A DNA stretch of 64,000 nucleotides from Adiantum capillus-veneris (GCA_014529385.2 CM043942.1:2150501-2214500); one strand, 5' to 3'; numbered from the stretch's first letter, positions 36,036 through 46,024 are shown. The notes: generated by a model from the letters alone, not told the origin. Program-made: numbers and translations.

Positions 36036-36254
36036 ATGGATAATGGCCCAGGAATAGAGGTTTTTCCCTTTCATTTTACTCCACACATTAGAATAAACGT
36101 TGCAATTAGTAGAAAGATCCATTTTCAACAACGAATGGTGTTCATGTTTGGTGCCCAAAGAGTAGGAGAAATTCTTGCATCACCAAACCCTGTCATTCTA
36201 CCTCTCATCAACTACCACACTTCTTTTGATGTACATGTGTTCATTTTATTTTAA
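36036..36254 (+). CDS. Element A accessory ORF 1b (family 1, 72 aa)
   Basis: This 72-residue ORF lies 21 bases after ORF 1a and is its paralogue: INVAISRKIHFQQRM, then SPNPVILPLINYHTSFDVHV and FILF* line up with the first copy without gaps in the C-terminal half. The N-terminus (MDNGPGIEVFPF) differs. The alternation of hydrophobic and polar residues suggests beta strands. I do not recognise the family. A host or viral origin is equally possible. Confidence 0.55.
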   Translation: MDNGPGIEVFPFHFTPHIRINVAISRKIHFQQRMVFMFGAQRVGEILASPNPVILPLINYHTSFDVHVFILF

Positions 36255-36280
36255 AATGAAGTGCAGCTCGGCAAAGTAGT

Positions 36281-36835
36281 GTGTATGTTTGTTTTTTCTT
36301 TGTCCAAGTTGTTACAAGAAACAAAAAAACGATCATTTGTTCTAACTGGGAATGTGTGTGCAGTGAAAGTTCAATCCTTAGAGATCTAGCTCTATTACCA
36401 ATTGAGTTGCAGGAGCAAGTAGTAAGGCGTCTCCCTCATAACAAGAGGGTGGTGAAGTTAAGACGGAAGGTCCTACGCGTGGATTCCATTTTCCTCTTGT
36501 TGTTGGGCACTAAGGAAGACCGCGCATTCATCCAACTAGTGTGTGCCCTAAGATTGGTAACTAGAGTGAAATTTGGCGTTTGGCGAGTGCATTTCACCAT
36601 TGAGGAAGACTCTTCAGGAAACTTGCGGCCAGAGTTCATGCTTCATAGACTCACATTTGGTGAATTTTTCCCTCATTTGCGTCTTATTAATAGTCTTCCT
36701 TTCGCTTTCAACAAAGGAGATAGGGAGCTATTCAGAGCTTGTCTTAATAAAGAGAGCATAGAGAAGATTGCAAATTTGTATAAATTCTCATCCTTCTCTA
36801 CTTTCTATGACACTTTGTTCATAGAGACATTGTAA
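36281..36835 (+). CDS. Element A accessory ORF 2a (family 2, 184 aa)
   Basis: The longest pre-gag ORF. A hydrophobic N-terminus (MYVCFFFVQVV) is followed by LALLPIELQEQVVRRLPHNK, which resembles the first helix of an F-box by eye, and then RAFIQLVCALRLVTRVKFGV and LTFGEFFPHLRLINSLPFAF. These three blocks recur in ORF 2b. The true start may be a later codon, because the homology begins at about residue 35. It may be an adaptor or structural protein; its function is unknown. The F-box resemblance rests on a short motif only. Confidence 0.55.
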   Translation: MYVCFFFVQVVTRNKKTIICSNWECVCSESSILRDLALLPIELQEQVVRRLPHNKRVVKLRRKVLRVDSIFLLLLGTKEDRAFIQLVCALRLVTRVKFGVWRVHFTIEEDSSGNLRPEFMLHRLTFGEFFPHLRLINSLPFAFNKGDRELFRACLNKESIEKIANLYKFSSFSTFYDTLFIETL

Positions 36836-36881
36836 ATCTCTTTATGCTTTTGAATGATTTAACCATAATCCTAAGGAGTTT

Positions 36882-37339
36882 TTGTCCAGGAATTTTGTAG
36901 CACAAGTGGAGTCTTTAAATCTTGCAAACTTGATTGGACTTGATGAGGATGTTCTTTATGAAATTGTGAGAAGGTTGCCTCACTCCGACTGTGTGGAACT
37001 CGAAGGAAAGGAGCTCCTAGTCAATTGCTACTTTCTCACGGCCTTCGACGAGCATGAAGATCTAGTTTTTATACAAACCGCTTGTGCATTGGAATTGTAG
37101 AGCAAGTGCAATTTATCACTTGGGACGTGGTTGCTCTTTTGGATCCAGAAAATGAAGTTCTAGAGATTTCTGTTTATCGCCTTAGCTTTGAAGAATTTCA
37201 ACCCTTCTTAGAGCTCATCAATAGTCTACCCTTTTGTTTTGATCAAACAAATCGAGGCCTTATTGAAGCTTGGATAGCTGAAGAAGAAAACCTAGAGTGG
37301 TATTTTCTCACTTCTTCATTTGCAGGCGAGTGGTTCTAG
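36882..37339 (+). pseudogene. Element A accessory ORF 2b (family 2), split by a frameshift
   Basis: Two overlapping frames (36,882-37,100 and 37,082-37,339) together match ORF 2a: LDEDVLYEIVRRLPHSDC and LVFIQTACALEL in the first, VEQVQFITWDVV and LSFEEFQPFLELINSLPFCF in the second. The change is of the -1 type near 37,097, at the TTGTAG stop. A one-base deletion is the simplest cause. A programmed shift is less likely because no clear slippery heptamer was seen. The ORF ends about 50 bases before gag. Confidence 0.6.
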
Positions 37340-37388
37340 ATCTCTATTGTATCCCTTATTGTAACTCGTGTTGTAATCTTTCATAATA

Positions 37389-40300
37389 ATGGAGAGCCAA
37401 CGCCAAATGTCTGGATATCCTCTTTTCTTTGGAGAGCCTGGAGAGGATGCAGAATTATTTTTAGCAAATTTCAAGATGTCTTGCCGTATCAAGAGGATAG
37501 TAACCGATCAAGAATGTGTAGAAATGTTTGAGGTGGTCCTTAGGAAAGATGCTAGTACTTGGTTTGACTCTTTGCCTGAGAAAGTTAAGGGGAATTACAC
37601 AGAAGTTTTGAATCGTTTTAAGAGATACTTCTTTGATCCCCAAAACACTCAAAAACTATGGCAAGACATTGTTTCTCATAAGCAAAAAGACTTAGATGAC
37701 TACTACTTGTACAAGCAAGAGTTTCTACGTCTTTGGGCTCTATGGATACGAAATGTTGCTAACCCTGGTGATGGTGCAGAATTTTTAAAGAAGGAGAGGT
37801 TCATAGCCGGACTCTTTCCTGACCTTAAGGTAAAAGTTGAGGCGGGTGCACCTGCTACTTTTGATGCAGCTGAAACTAGGGCTGCTGAGAAGTATAGGAA
37901 ACTCAAGTGCTTAAGGGGAGAGGTTCCAATAGAAGGTCTTAGACCCAAAGGTAAGTCACAAGCATCAACATCGAGAGAGCTTCCTGAGGTAACGGCGGAA
38001 GTAATTGAGAAGTTAAACGAATCTTTAAGCAGCCTGTCAATTCACCTTGCACAAGCTGTAGGTCCAAAGGGACAAGCAAAGAAGTCTGAAGAGCGAGATC
38101 CACGACCTAGGAGAGTCTTGCAATGTTGGAATTGCGGAGAGTCTGGACATGGGACGTATAATTGTCCTTGGCCCCGTGGGGAGCCAGGGAGGCCTAACTT
38201 GAATTACCCAGTGATGAATGCAGGTGAAGGAACTGGTCAACAACCAAGGCTTCTACAAAGGCCAAATGAACCAAGACCACCTCCACAAGGGGTAGAAGGA
38301 GTTCCACCTTTGCCAGATCCAAATGTGCATGTGGTAGAGGTGACAAATTCAAATGAGGTTGACATGGAAGCCAATGGAATTAAGCGTGGCCGAGGAAAAG
38401 GTAAAGAGAAAGAAGGAGTCACATCACAGAGTGACCATGGACAAGGCAAGAAGGCAAAGGGAACCAAGGAAACCAAGAGGACTCGACGTCGTATCAACCT
38501 CCAAGACTTACCTCTTGGACATGGTATGGCTCCGTACAACTTGTTGGAAGACATGAGAGGTAAGGGTCCTGATATTTCATGGCCTCAATTTCTTGCATTA
38601 TGTCCACAAGTTAGGAGGGATTTAACAAGGGCAGTTAGCACTAGGAGAAAGGTAAAAGACAGTGTGCCTGTTGTAAAAATTGCACAAGCTGAAATGAATG
38701 AGGACATTACACCGGTGCTAGACTGTTACATCAAAGGGAGATTGGTTAGGAAAGGTCTAGTGGATGGGGGTGCACAAATTTGCATCATGACAGAGGGACT
38801 CATGCAAAAACTAGGCATGCACATCCATGAGACACCTGAAATTAGGGTCAAGATGGCAAACAATAGCAAGGCTAGGTGTGTAGGCATTTGTAAAAATGTC
38901 TTTGTAGAGGCCTTTGGCATTAAGAAAGCGGTGGATTTTTATGTTATGTTGACCAAGGGAAGTGGTTATCCATTTATCCTAGGAAGACCATGGCTAATGA
39001 AAATGCGAGCTTTGCAGGATTGGGAGAGTGGAAAATTAATTTGCAGGAATGAAAATCATAAGAAGGTTGTCTTTGACATGAAGGAGCAACGCCAAGAGGA
39101 GCTCCATGAAGAATCATCTCAAAGTGAGACGGAAGAAGGTTGGACCGATAGCACTTCAGAAGAAGAAAGTAGCGGCAGCATTACTGAAGAGGAGTCTTCC
39201 ATCGAAGTCATGGGGGTAAGGTTTAAGCCAAGAAACCAAGAGACCTCTTGTCAAGGCTTGGAGGAGGTAGGTCCTCAAGAGAACGAAGGTGTTCAAGATG
39301 AAGGGATGCTGGAAGGTATGCTATCAACAACACTTACAAAGGATGAAAGAGAGGAGTTCAAATGTGTGCTAAGGAAGTTTCCTAGGCTTTTTGCTAAAGA
39401 CTACACCGATGTGCGTGGAGTAGATGCTGTTCAACACAAAATTGAGTTGAAGCCAGAGGCCACACCTAAGGCTCAGAAGCTACGAAGGCTAGGAGTCATC
39501 AAGGAGCAGGCTTTACTCAAGGAGGTAAGAAAGCTTCTAGCAGCAGGGTTCATTTATCCAGTGGAGAATTCAGAGTGGGTCTCTCCTGTTGTTGTCACTC
39601 CTAAGAAGAACGGCAAGTGGAGGGTGTGTGTGGATTACCGTCCCCTCAATGAGGCAACAAAGAGAGATCACTTTCCCCTCCCATTCCAGGATGAGATACT
39701 AAATGAGGTAGCTGGTCATGAGAAGTACACTGTGTGCGATGGTTACTCAAGTTACTTTCAAATAGAGATTGCACTGGAGGATCAATTGAAAACAACCTTT
39801 ATCACTCCTTGGGGTTGTTATGCTTTTAGAGTCATGCCATTTGGTCTGACAAATGCTCCTGCAACTTTCCAACGCTTCATGAACATGGTATTTCAAGCAT
39901 TCTTTGGAAAGTCCATTAGGGTTTTTATTGATGATTTTTGCATTTATAGCTCAAAATCATTGCATCTACAAAGGGTAGAAGAAGGTTTAAAGAAGCTCTA
40001 TGACATGGGAGGTCAACTCAACCCCGACAAGTGTCACATAGCTGAGGATGAAGTGATCTTGCTTGGTCACAAGGTTTCCTATAAAGGCATTGAGGTGGAT
40101 CCTTCAAAGGCAAAGGCTCTTATTGAGCTCCCCTCACCCAAGAATCTCAAAGAGGTCATATCATTCATTCAAAAAGTGAAGTATATGTCACGCTTTATTC
40201 ACTTAGCTTCGGAGTTGCTTCATCCTTTGCAAAAGTTGACACAACAAGTAGAATTTGCATGGTCTGATGAGCTTGAAGAGTATTTTTGTAACATTAAAGT

Positions 40301-40712
40301 CATTTTGTCAGAGCTACCAACACTCATGCCTCCTTGTTGGGAGTACACATTCTTTGTTAGCTCTAGTGCTGGGAAAGAAACAATTGGTGCTTTGTTGCTA
40401 CAACAAGATCCCCATAGTACAAGGATGCGACCCATCTACTTTGCTAGTAGTAGCTTACGGACAAAAGTTCATGCCATTCGTAGATTGTTTAATCAATTTG
40501 AAGAAGTGCAACTATATCATATTCCTAGGAAACAAAATGAAGATGCCGATTTACTTGCACAGCAAGTAGTTACATGCGTTGAGAAAGAAGTGCAGGTCAT
40601 CATGGTGGCAGCAACTGTCAAGCAACCGAGATACCAGGGATTGGAGTCATTGACTCCCATTATTAGCTACATTTTGGAGGACGAGTTTCCACAAGACTTC
40701 ACGAAGGCTTAG
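37389..40712 (+). CDS. gag-pol: Element A Gag-protease-RT polyprotein (1,107 aa)
   Basis: The start is the ATG after TTTCATAATA, with no better upstream ATG. Domains: Gag capsid-like region at about 10-200; CCHC knuckle CWNCGESGHGTYNC at 246-259; basic linker; retropepsin with LVDGGAQICIM (Asp459); RT from about 730 with VSPVVVTPKKNGKWRVCVD, FGLTNAPATFQRF and VFIDDFCIY (Asp848, Asp849). RNase H is defective: the catalytic Asp position reads FFVSSSAGKETIGALLL (about 988-1,000). After FASSSLR (about 1,025) the frame jumps to LFNQFEEVQLYHIPRKQNED, the tail of a second plant-type RNase H. The frame ends at TAG 40,710-40,712 and stays open beyond it in the same frame. Confidence 0.88.
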   Translation: MESQRQMSGYPLFFGEPGEDAELFLANFKMSCRIKRIVTDQECVEMFEVVLRKDASTWFDSLPEKVKGNYTEVLNRFKRYFFDPQNTQKLWQDIVSHKQKDLDDYYLYKQEFLRLWALWIRNVANPGDGAEFLKKERFIAGLFPDLKVKVEAGAPATFDAAETRAAEKYRKLKCLRGEVPIEGLRPKGKSQASTSRELPEVTAEVIEKLNESLSSLSIHLAQAVGPKGQAKKSEERDPRPRRVLQCWNCGESGHGTYNCPWPRGEPGRPNLNYPVMNAGEGTGQQPRLLQRPNEPRPPPQGVEGVPPLPDPNVHVVEVTNSNEVDMEANGIKRGRGKGKEKEGVTSQSDHGQGKKAKGTKETKRTRRRINLQDLPLGHGMAPYNLLEDMRGKGPDISWPQFLALCPQVRRDLTRAVSTRRKVKDSVPVVKIAQAEMNEDITPVLDCYIKGRLVRKGLVDGGAQICIMTEGLMQKLGMHIHETPEIRVKMANNSKARCVGICKNVFVEAFGIKKAVDFYVMLTKGSGYPFILGRPWLMKMRALQDWESGKLICRNENHKKVVFDMKEQRQEELHEESSQSETEEGWTDSTSEEESSGSITEEESSIEVMGVRFKPRNQETSCQGLEEVGPQENEGVQDEGMLEGMLSTTLTKDEREEFKCVLRKFPRLFAKDYTDVRGVDAVQHKIELKPEATPKAQKLRRLGVIKEQALLKEVRKLLAAGFIYPVENSEWVSPVVVTPKKNGKWRVCVDYRPLNEATKRDHFPLPFQDEILNEVAGHEKYTVCDGYSSYFQIEIALEDQLKTTFITPWGCYAFRVMPFGLTNAPATFQRFMNMVFQAFFGKSIRVFIDDFCIYSSKSLHLQRVEEGLKKLYDMGGQLNPDKCHIAEDEVILLGHKVSYKGIEVDPSKAKALIELPSPKNLKEVISFIQKVKYMSRFIHLASELLHPLQKLTQQVEFAWSDELEEYFCNIKVILSELPTLMPPCWEYTFFVSSSAGKETIGALLLQQDPHSTRMRPIYFASSSLRTKVHAIRRLFNQFEEVQLYHIPRKQNEDADLLAQQVVTCVEKEVQVIMVAATVKQPRYQGLESLTPIISYILEDEFPQDFTKA

Positions 40713-40724
40713 AAGAGGAGACTC

Positions 40725-42059
40725 ATGAAGAAGGCAAGCGCATATCTCTTCCTAGAAGGCTCCCTCTATCAAAGAGGGAAGGATCAAGTGTGCAGAAGAG
40801 TACCAACTATCGCGGAGATTCCAGCCATTCTAAAAGGTTTGCATGAAGAGGCATGTGGTGGTCATTTTTCCCAAGAATTAACTATCAAGAATATTTTGCT
40901 TGCGGGGTATGTTTGGCCAAGTCTACATGTGGATATCCAACATTGGTGTAAAAGTTGTCACAATTGTCAGATGAATGGAAATAGAAGGTTGGTGCATGGC
41001 CCGAGGCAAATAGTGCTTGCAAATGGACCCTTTGAAAAGTGGGGCATTGATGCTATGGGTCCTCTGCCTAGGACAAAGAATGGTAAACTCTACATTCTAG
41101 TGGCTGTAGACTACATGACTAGGTGGGTGGAAGCACAAAGTGTGGCAAAGGTAAATGAGAGGACAGTGAGAAAATTCGTCTACACTCACATTTGTTGTAG
41201 ATTTGGCACACCTTTGGAGATTGTTTCTGATAATGGTCCAGGGTTTAGAAAGGGATTGCTCACAGAAGTCTGTGAAGAACTTCGCATTCTACATCGTCAC
41301 AGTACACCCTACTATCCCCAATCAAATGGTTTGGTAGAAAAAGCTAATGGTGTCATTGCAGGCATCATTAGAAAGATGGTGAAAAACAAGACAAAGTTGT
41401 GGGATGACTTCTTGGATGGTGCCTTGTGGGCGTATCGAACCACATATAGGGAAGCCACGGAGTTCACACCATTTCACTTGGTCTATGGTCAAGAGGCTTT
41501 ACAGCCAATTGAGCTAAACATTCCAACAATGCGACTTCATGGCAAATCAGCACAAGATGATCAAGAAGCATGGATGGATCGACTTCTTACCTTAGCTGAG
41601 CTTGAGTGGAAAAGAGAAGCAGCATACGAGTGCTATAAGAGGAAAGCCACACAGACAAAGGAGAAGCTTGACAAGAAACTGAAGGACAAAGGCATCAATG
41701 AAGGAGATCTTGTGCTAAGGTATGACAATCGACTCGATAATCGTTTTGATGCCAAATTTGAAACAAGATGGCAAGGGCCATACATAGTCAAGAAGGCTTT
41801 CAATTCAAGTTACTATCAGCTTATGGACTTGAATGGAAAAGAGCACTCCAGGAAAGTAAACGGGTATCGCTTGAAGCACTATTTGAGTCGCCTTCTACCA
41901 AAGGATCTACCAGAGCAAAAGGCAACTATCCCATGTAAGTATTGTTACATAAAGCATGAGTGTAACTCTAGCCAAAATTCAGGGGGGCCAAACAATAAAA
42001 ATCTCGTCAAGGACTCTGAAGCACTCTCTTTGGAAAAGATGCTCTATGATGGTACATGA
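40725..42059 (+). CDS. pol: Element A integrase (pol continued after TAG)
   Basis: It lies in the same frame as the upstream polyprotein, 12 bases after its TAG. It starts MKKASAYLFLEG. Domains: HHCC zinc finger (HEEACGGHF to CKSCHNC, about 40-85); catalytic core with Asp109 (GIDAMGPLP), Asp169 (SDNGPGF) and Glu205 (GLVEKANG), which is an exact D-35-E spacing; ALWAYRTTYREATEFTPFHL; GPY module (RWQGPYIVKKAF) and NGYRLKHYLSRL at the C-terminus. All catalytic residues are present. Expression would need readthrough of UAG, internal initiation, or supply in trans. Confidence 0.85.
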   Translation: MKKASAYLFLEGSLYQRGKDQVCRRVPTIAEIPAILKGLHEEACGGHFSQELTIKNILLAGYVWPSLHVDIQHWCKSCHNCQMNGNRRLVHGPRQIVLANGPFEKWGIDAMGPLPRTKNGKLYILVAVDYMTRWVEAQSVAKVNERTVRKFVYTHICCRFGTPLEIVSDNGPGFRKGLLTEVCEELRILHRHSTPYYPQSNGLVEKANGVIAGIIRKMVKNKTKLWDDFLDGALWAYRTTYREATEFTPFHLVYGQEALQPIELNIPTMRLHGKSAQDDQEAWMDRLLTLAELEWKREAAYECYKRKATQTKEKLDKKLKDKGINEGDLVLRYDNRLDNRFDAKFETRWQGPYIVKKAFNSSYYQLMDLNGKEHSRKVNGYRLKHYLSRLLPKDLPEQKATIPCKYCYIKHECNSSQNSGGPNNKNLVKDSEALSLEKMLYDGT

Positions 42060-42073
42060 ATATACCATCATCC

Positions 42074-42083
42074 AGGGGGAGGG
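42074..42083 (+). other. Polypurine tract of element A
   Basis: AGGGGGAGGG, then CTAA, then the 3' LTR at 42,088. It is identical to the tract at 32,997. Confidence 0.75.
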
Positions 42084-42087
42084 CTAA

Positions 42088-43492
42088 TGATAGCCATTTT
42101 TCGGCTCTTTGTAATTGTCACAGTGAGTTACCTCACCCTACCTAAATCACCCAAACATTGTGGCTATCCCTACCATTTCACTGTACATAGGCGTGCGTGA
42201 GTCACGGGACTTTTCCCATATCTTCTTCAAAAACCCTCAATTAGCTACTCACCTTCTCCTCAACCTTGAAGAATAAGAGAAACCATGGTGAACTCATACC
42301 TCCCACACACAATTCCATTCCAAAATTGACCACCTAGTCTCATTTTTCCTCCTCCAAATTACCCATATCTATAAAAAAACCACAAAATTCAGTCTCTTCT
42401 CTTAAAAGACAGCATCATGGTGGTTGATTACTCAGCTTTAATTACCTTGTCTCTCAAGGAAGGTCAAGAGTGGAGAAAAAATGTACTGTCAAAGCTAGTG
42501 GACCGTCAACAAGCGTCAAAATTGACCCTACTCAAGACACTTGGAGCATCAACCTTGTAAGAAATCCACCTTTTCTTACCTCTTAAGAGTTTTTCTTCCT
42601 TATTTGTATCCTACATGGATACTCCCATTGTAAATATCCAATTCCATTTGTAAATTAATACTAACTCTACTAACACTAACCCACTATGAAAAGTCCTATC
42701 ACCTCCATTTCTCTCCTCTCTCTTTCCCCACCAACTTCTTGATAATTCCAAGCAAAAGAAATTAGATAAATTGCTGAAAATCTAACCCAACCATGGTTAG
42801 ATAAGTAACCCTAGCCTTCAAAATTGCTATAAAAGGAGGGTGTAGCTAGCACAAAAGGAGGAGCCATAAGCAAGAGCACTGTGCTATAGCTTGAGAAGCC
42901 AAGCTCAACCTCTCTAGAAGGAGCTCTTGAGTGGAAGCTCATTGTCTTATGCATGTGCATGTGTTGTAATAGGGGATTAGCAAGGGAACTCTATGCCATT
43001 GTAAGAGAGAGAGTGATCATTCAATTGAGAGTAGGAAATCTATCATTTCTCCTACTATTGTAAGCCCAACATTTGCTGAATCAAGGAGGGTGGATTTGGA
43101 CTAATCTTGGATACTTTGTCTCCCTTCCAACGTGAAGTAATGGACAACAATGATGCGTAAGTATCTTGGTGTTTTTTGTTAAGTTCTTGATAGCTTTTCT
43201 CTGTTGTTGTCATCAATCTAGCCATAAATCCCACATACTGTAAGAGGGCGACAGGGTGGAGAGGACTCCCCTAGCTTTAAAACAGTGATTGGGGTGGCTT
43301 TTCTTGTGATGTGTTGTGGTGAAATTTACGCAAGCTATGTTGAACAAATACTAATTTCACTTTGATTTGTCATGACAGATTTGTAAGAAGGTATTAATGC
43401 AACAAGCACCCCCTCCCCCTTTCTCTCTCTTTCTTAAATATATAGTTGTGTTTGCTTGATCATTGCCGATACGTTTCAAAGCAGCCCGAGCA

Positions 43493-43564
<72 letters not shown>

Positions 43565-43574
43565 TTTTAGTGTG
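42088..43574 (+). repeat. Element A 3' LTR, left part
   Basis: It matches 33,011-35,480 except for the missing 971-base block and a shorter (CT)n (43,497-43,561). It is split at 43,574 by element B, and the rest lies at 56,966-57,214. Confidence 0.9.
43570..43574 (+). repeat. Target site duplication of element B, left
   Basis: GTGTG. The same five bases are at 56,961-56,965. The empty site (TTTTAGTGTGTGAGAG) is intact in the A 5' LTR near 35,470-35,485. Confidence 0.9.
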
Positions 43575-43824
43575 TGTGCTCTCCTTGCCGCACTGTCGAA
43601 GCAAGGGACTTGCCAATACACCGTATGCGAGCCACAAACGGCTCCAAGCACACAACAAGCCTAAACTAGCAAGCTCAAGGAAACAAAGGGTGTGTCACTC
43701 ACCGCTCTACGCTCGCCTTCGTGGTGGATTCCTCACCGCGATGAAGAAGAAGCTGCAGTCGTGCCGCGCTCAACCGCTTCGCCGCCGTCGTGCCTTCGTA
43801 ATGCTCGATCGCACACACACTCTC

Positions 43825-43857
<33 letters not shown>

Positions 43858-44151
43858 AGGAGGTGAAGAAGAAGAAGATGGAGATGGAGCAAGAGCACTC
43901 TTCAATTGCACAAATGAGAGAATGAGTAAAAATTAGGTTTAGTTGGCTTTTATAGGAGCTCACCCCATTCACACTTGGGCGCCCATGCTTAGCCAACTAA
44001 TCCCTTGAATGTCCAAGTTAAAGTGCGCCTCTCATCGGCGATCACTCTACCTTTCCCTATTGGTCCGACAAGCCCGGTACCTGACTCTATCGAATACATA
44101 ATACACGTCCGTCGTAGGTGATGGGGTGTCCGTGAGCCGTGAGGGTTAACA
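43575..44151 (-). repeat. Element B 3' LTR (577 bp)
   Basis: On the minus strand it starts TGTTAACCCTC and ends GGAGAGCACA. It carries a TATA box at 43,948-43,954 and a (CT)n/(CA)n tract at about 43,822-43,858. Confidence 0.93.
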
Positions 44152-44163
44152 TGCCCCCCTTCC
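44152..44163 (-). other. Polypurine tract of element B
   Basis: On the minus strand AGGAAGGGGGGCA precedes the TG of the 3' LTR. Confidence 0.75.
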
Positions 44164-45513
44164 TGATGTAGATTCCGTCCTCGGAAGCTATTGAGTTGAA
44201 GCTGGTTCGTCGAGGTGGAAGAGCATTTGAGATGAATGTCCTTAGCCTTCTTTAGTCACTGCAAAATCAAACAACATTGGCACAGTAATTGCATTCTCTT
44301 AAAAAGCATATGCAGTTTTAGGTAGACACATTGATTGGTCAAAGAATTTCAAACAATTTGATAGCAATGAACATTAAATTGCAATGTAATCAAATGCATA
44401 AACAGATGTAAAGGTAGAAAATTAAACAAGTCTGGGGTCGCTAATTTAATGGTCGAAAAGCACTAGAGATCGAATATTAATACCATGGGTAAGCTTCTTA
44501 ATTTTCTGTGGTCAATTAAGTTGTTTAATCGCGAGAGCCAAGTATTCATGTTCAAGGGCTGACTAGAGGCTATATCTAGAAAACCTTGTAGTTAAGCTAC
44601 CATAAAAGGAATTTCTCATGAAATCATCGCCTGGCTGATTACTTTTTCTTTGACCCCCCAAGGTCTTTTCACAGTGATTCAATTATGATGTGTGTGCTTA
44701 TTTTGTATGCCTTGGGTTTTTTGCTTTTCAAGGAAAAGCGCCCACACTAGGAACCTCTAGGGCTCTAGTACCATAGGCGATACATGTGAGTGAAGTACCA
44801 AATCAAGCTGAGATTTCTCTTCCAGCTTAAAATTTTACATTGTGGCACTTTGATTTTTTGTTTGTTCATTTTCATCATTTTAATTTTGTAACTTTGGGGG
44901 GTCATATAACACTGTTACCCTCCCCAGGCTCATCACATTAGTAAACTCCCTTTATAATACTTACGCTAAAGGTCAATAGGGTTAAGCCCACTAGAAAGCC
45001 CTAGTACATTTCATACAATGCTGCCTAAATCGGATTAAGAACCTAAGTAACCATTGATTATTAGGAAGGCATTCCCCATGGTATTAAGAGAAGATTTCTA
45101 ATACCTAGCTTGGTCAAACTAGCTTAGTCGGACTGCTTGATTTTTAAACCTAGACAAGTGATTATGACAAAAGATTGCATTGAATTAAATGTTTGATACT
45201 AAGCAAATGCACTGAATATTATGCTACCAATCACAATCAAAGCAGACAAACATAGATGCAAAAAGATAAGGGCAATGCTAATGGACAAGAAACACCTGTT
45301 TGTGTTGATGGTCGCGCTTGATTTGAAGTGTGAACGAGAGAAAGGTTCCATGAAGGTCCAAATCCTATCAATAGCAACACGCTCCTGTACACACTAGGAA
45401 ACAAAAGGAATACCTCCAGGAGGCACATCAGTGGGAAAAATTAAAACTCCTAAAAACCAAACTCAAAACACAATCTAGACCCCTAACCTACCTATCTGTC
45501 ACCCCTTTTAGAA
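44164..45513. other. 3' non-coding region of element B
   Basis: About 1.35 kb between the last small ORF and the purine tract. Only a 63-residue frame is present on the minus strand (45,428-45,237), with no duplicate or motif to support it. Such long 3' regions are common in Tat/Athila-like elements. No structure was recognised. Confidence 0.5.
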
Positions 45514-45945
45514 TCAAGGAAAGAGGATATTATATAAACCGGGTGGCCACCCTAAGGCTAGGCCTCTATCCTCATCATCTAGATAAATAAAATCGTTGTC
45601 CGTGAGGCCATAGTCTTCCTCGGTCTCTATTAGTTCCTCTTCATCATCCTCTTGTGCAAGCATGCTAATCAAGAACCTCGTGATGCGTGGATACTCATCT
45701 TGTGCAAAAGAATAAGCATGTGCCATTGGAGACACATTCGCTACTGGGTAGGGATCACTAGTTAGCCATAGACGTATCAGCCATTCTAACTCCTCAAAAT
45801 TTCTCTCACATGCAAGGCTCTCTATCAAATCCCATTCGCAAGAAAGTATAGGGTAGCATACGTAGAACACTTGTTGAAAAGACAAGGGGTACCTTTCATC
45901 AAAAATAGAAGTGCATGCCTCTGGTGAAGTAGCCATTTCTGACAA
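45514..45945 (-). CDS. Element B downstream ORF (143 aa, acidic C-terminus)
   Basis: It follows the 89-residue ORF by 79 bases on the element's sense strand. Its N-terminal half is hydrophobic and aromatic (FQQVFYVCYPILSCEWDLIE, LEWLIRLWLTSDPYPVANV); its C-terminal third is acidic (QEDDEEELIETEEDYG, IYLDDEDRGLALG). There is no signal peptide, transmembrane helix or zinc motif, so it does not look like an envelope protein. It is in the position of the extra ORF known in Athila/Tat elements. Its function is unknown; an acidic tail could bind basic partners. Confidence 0.55.
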   Translation of the reverse strand: MSEMATSPEACTSIFDERYPLSFQQVFYVCYPILSCEWDLIESLACERNFEELEWLIRLWLTSDPYPVANVSPMAHAYSFAQDEYPRITRFLISMLAQEDDEEELIETEEDYGLTDNDFIYLDDEDRGLALGWPPGLYNILFP

Positions 45946-46024
45946 GACAGATAGATTTGGTTAGGCCTTTAAAACATAAGAGTTGTTTTTGTGTGTTGCT
46001 TGACTTGACACGGTGAATTTGGAC

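Larger units (their letters stand above)
33011..43574 (+). mobile_element. Element A: Tat-like Ty3/gypsy retrotransposon (3' LTR continues at 56,966-57,214)
   Basis: LTRs at 33,011-35,727 and 42,088-43,574 plus 56,966-57,214 flank a PBS, four small ORFs, gag-protease-RT, integrase and a purine tract. About 18 substitutions were counted over roughly 1.7 kb shared between the LTRs, about 1%, so the insertion is young. Element B is nested in the 3' LTR. A second integrase tail precedes the 5' LTR, so the layout is internal-LTR-internal-LTR; no target duplication can be defined. RNase H is defective and one TAG splits pol. Confidence 0.85.

Noticed and set aside
37080-37105. Programmed -1 frameshift in accessory ORF 2b
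   Set aside because: No slippery heptamer or obvious downstream pseudoknot was seen; a one-base deletion is simpler.
45237-45428. Third downstream ORF of element B (63 aa)
   Set aside because: Short, no paralogue, no motif; left as non-coding.
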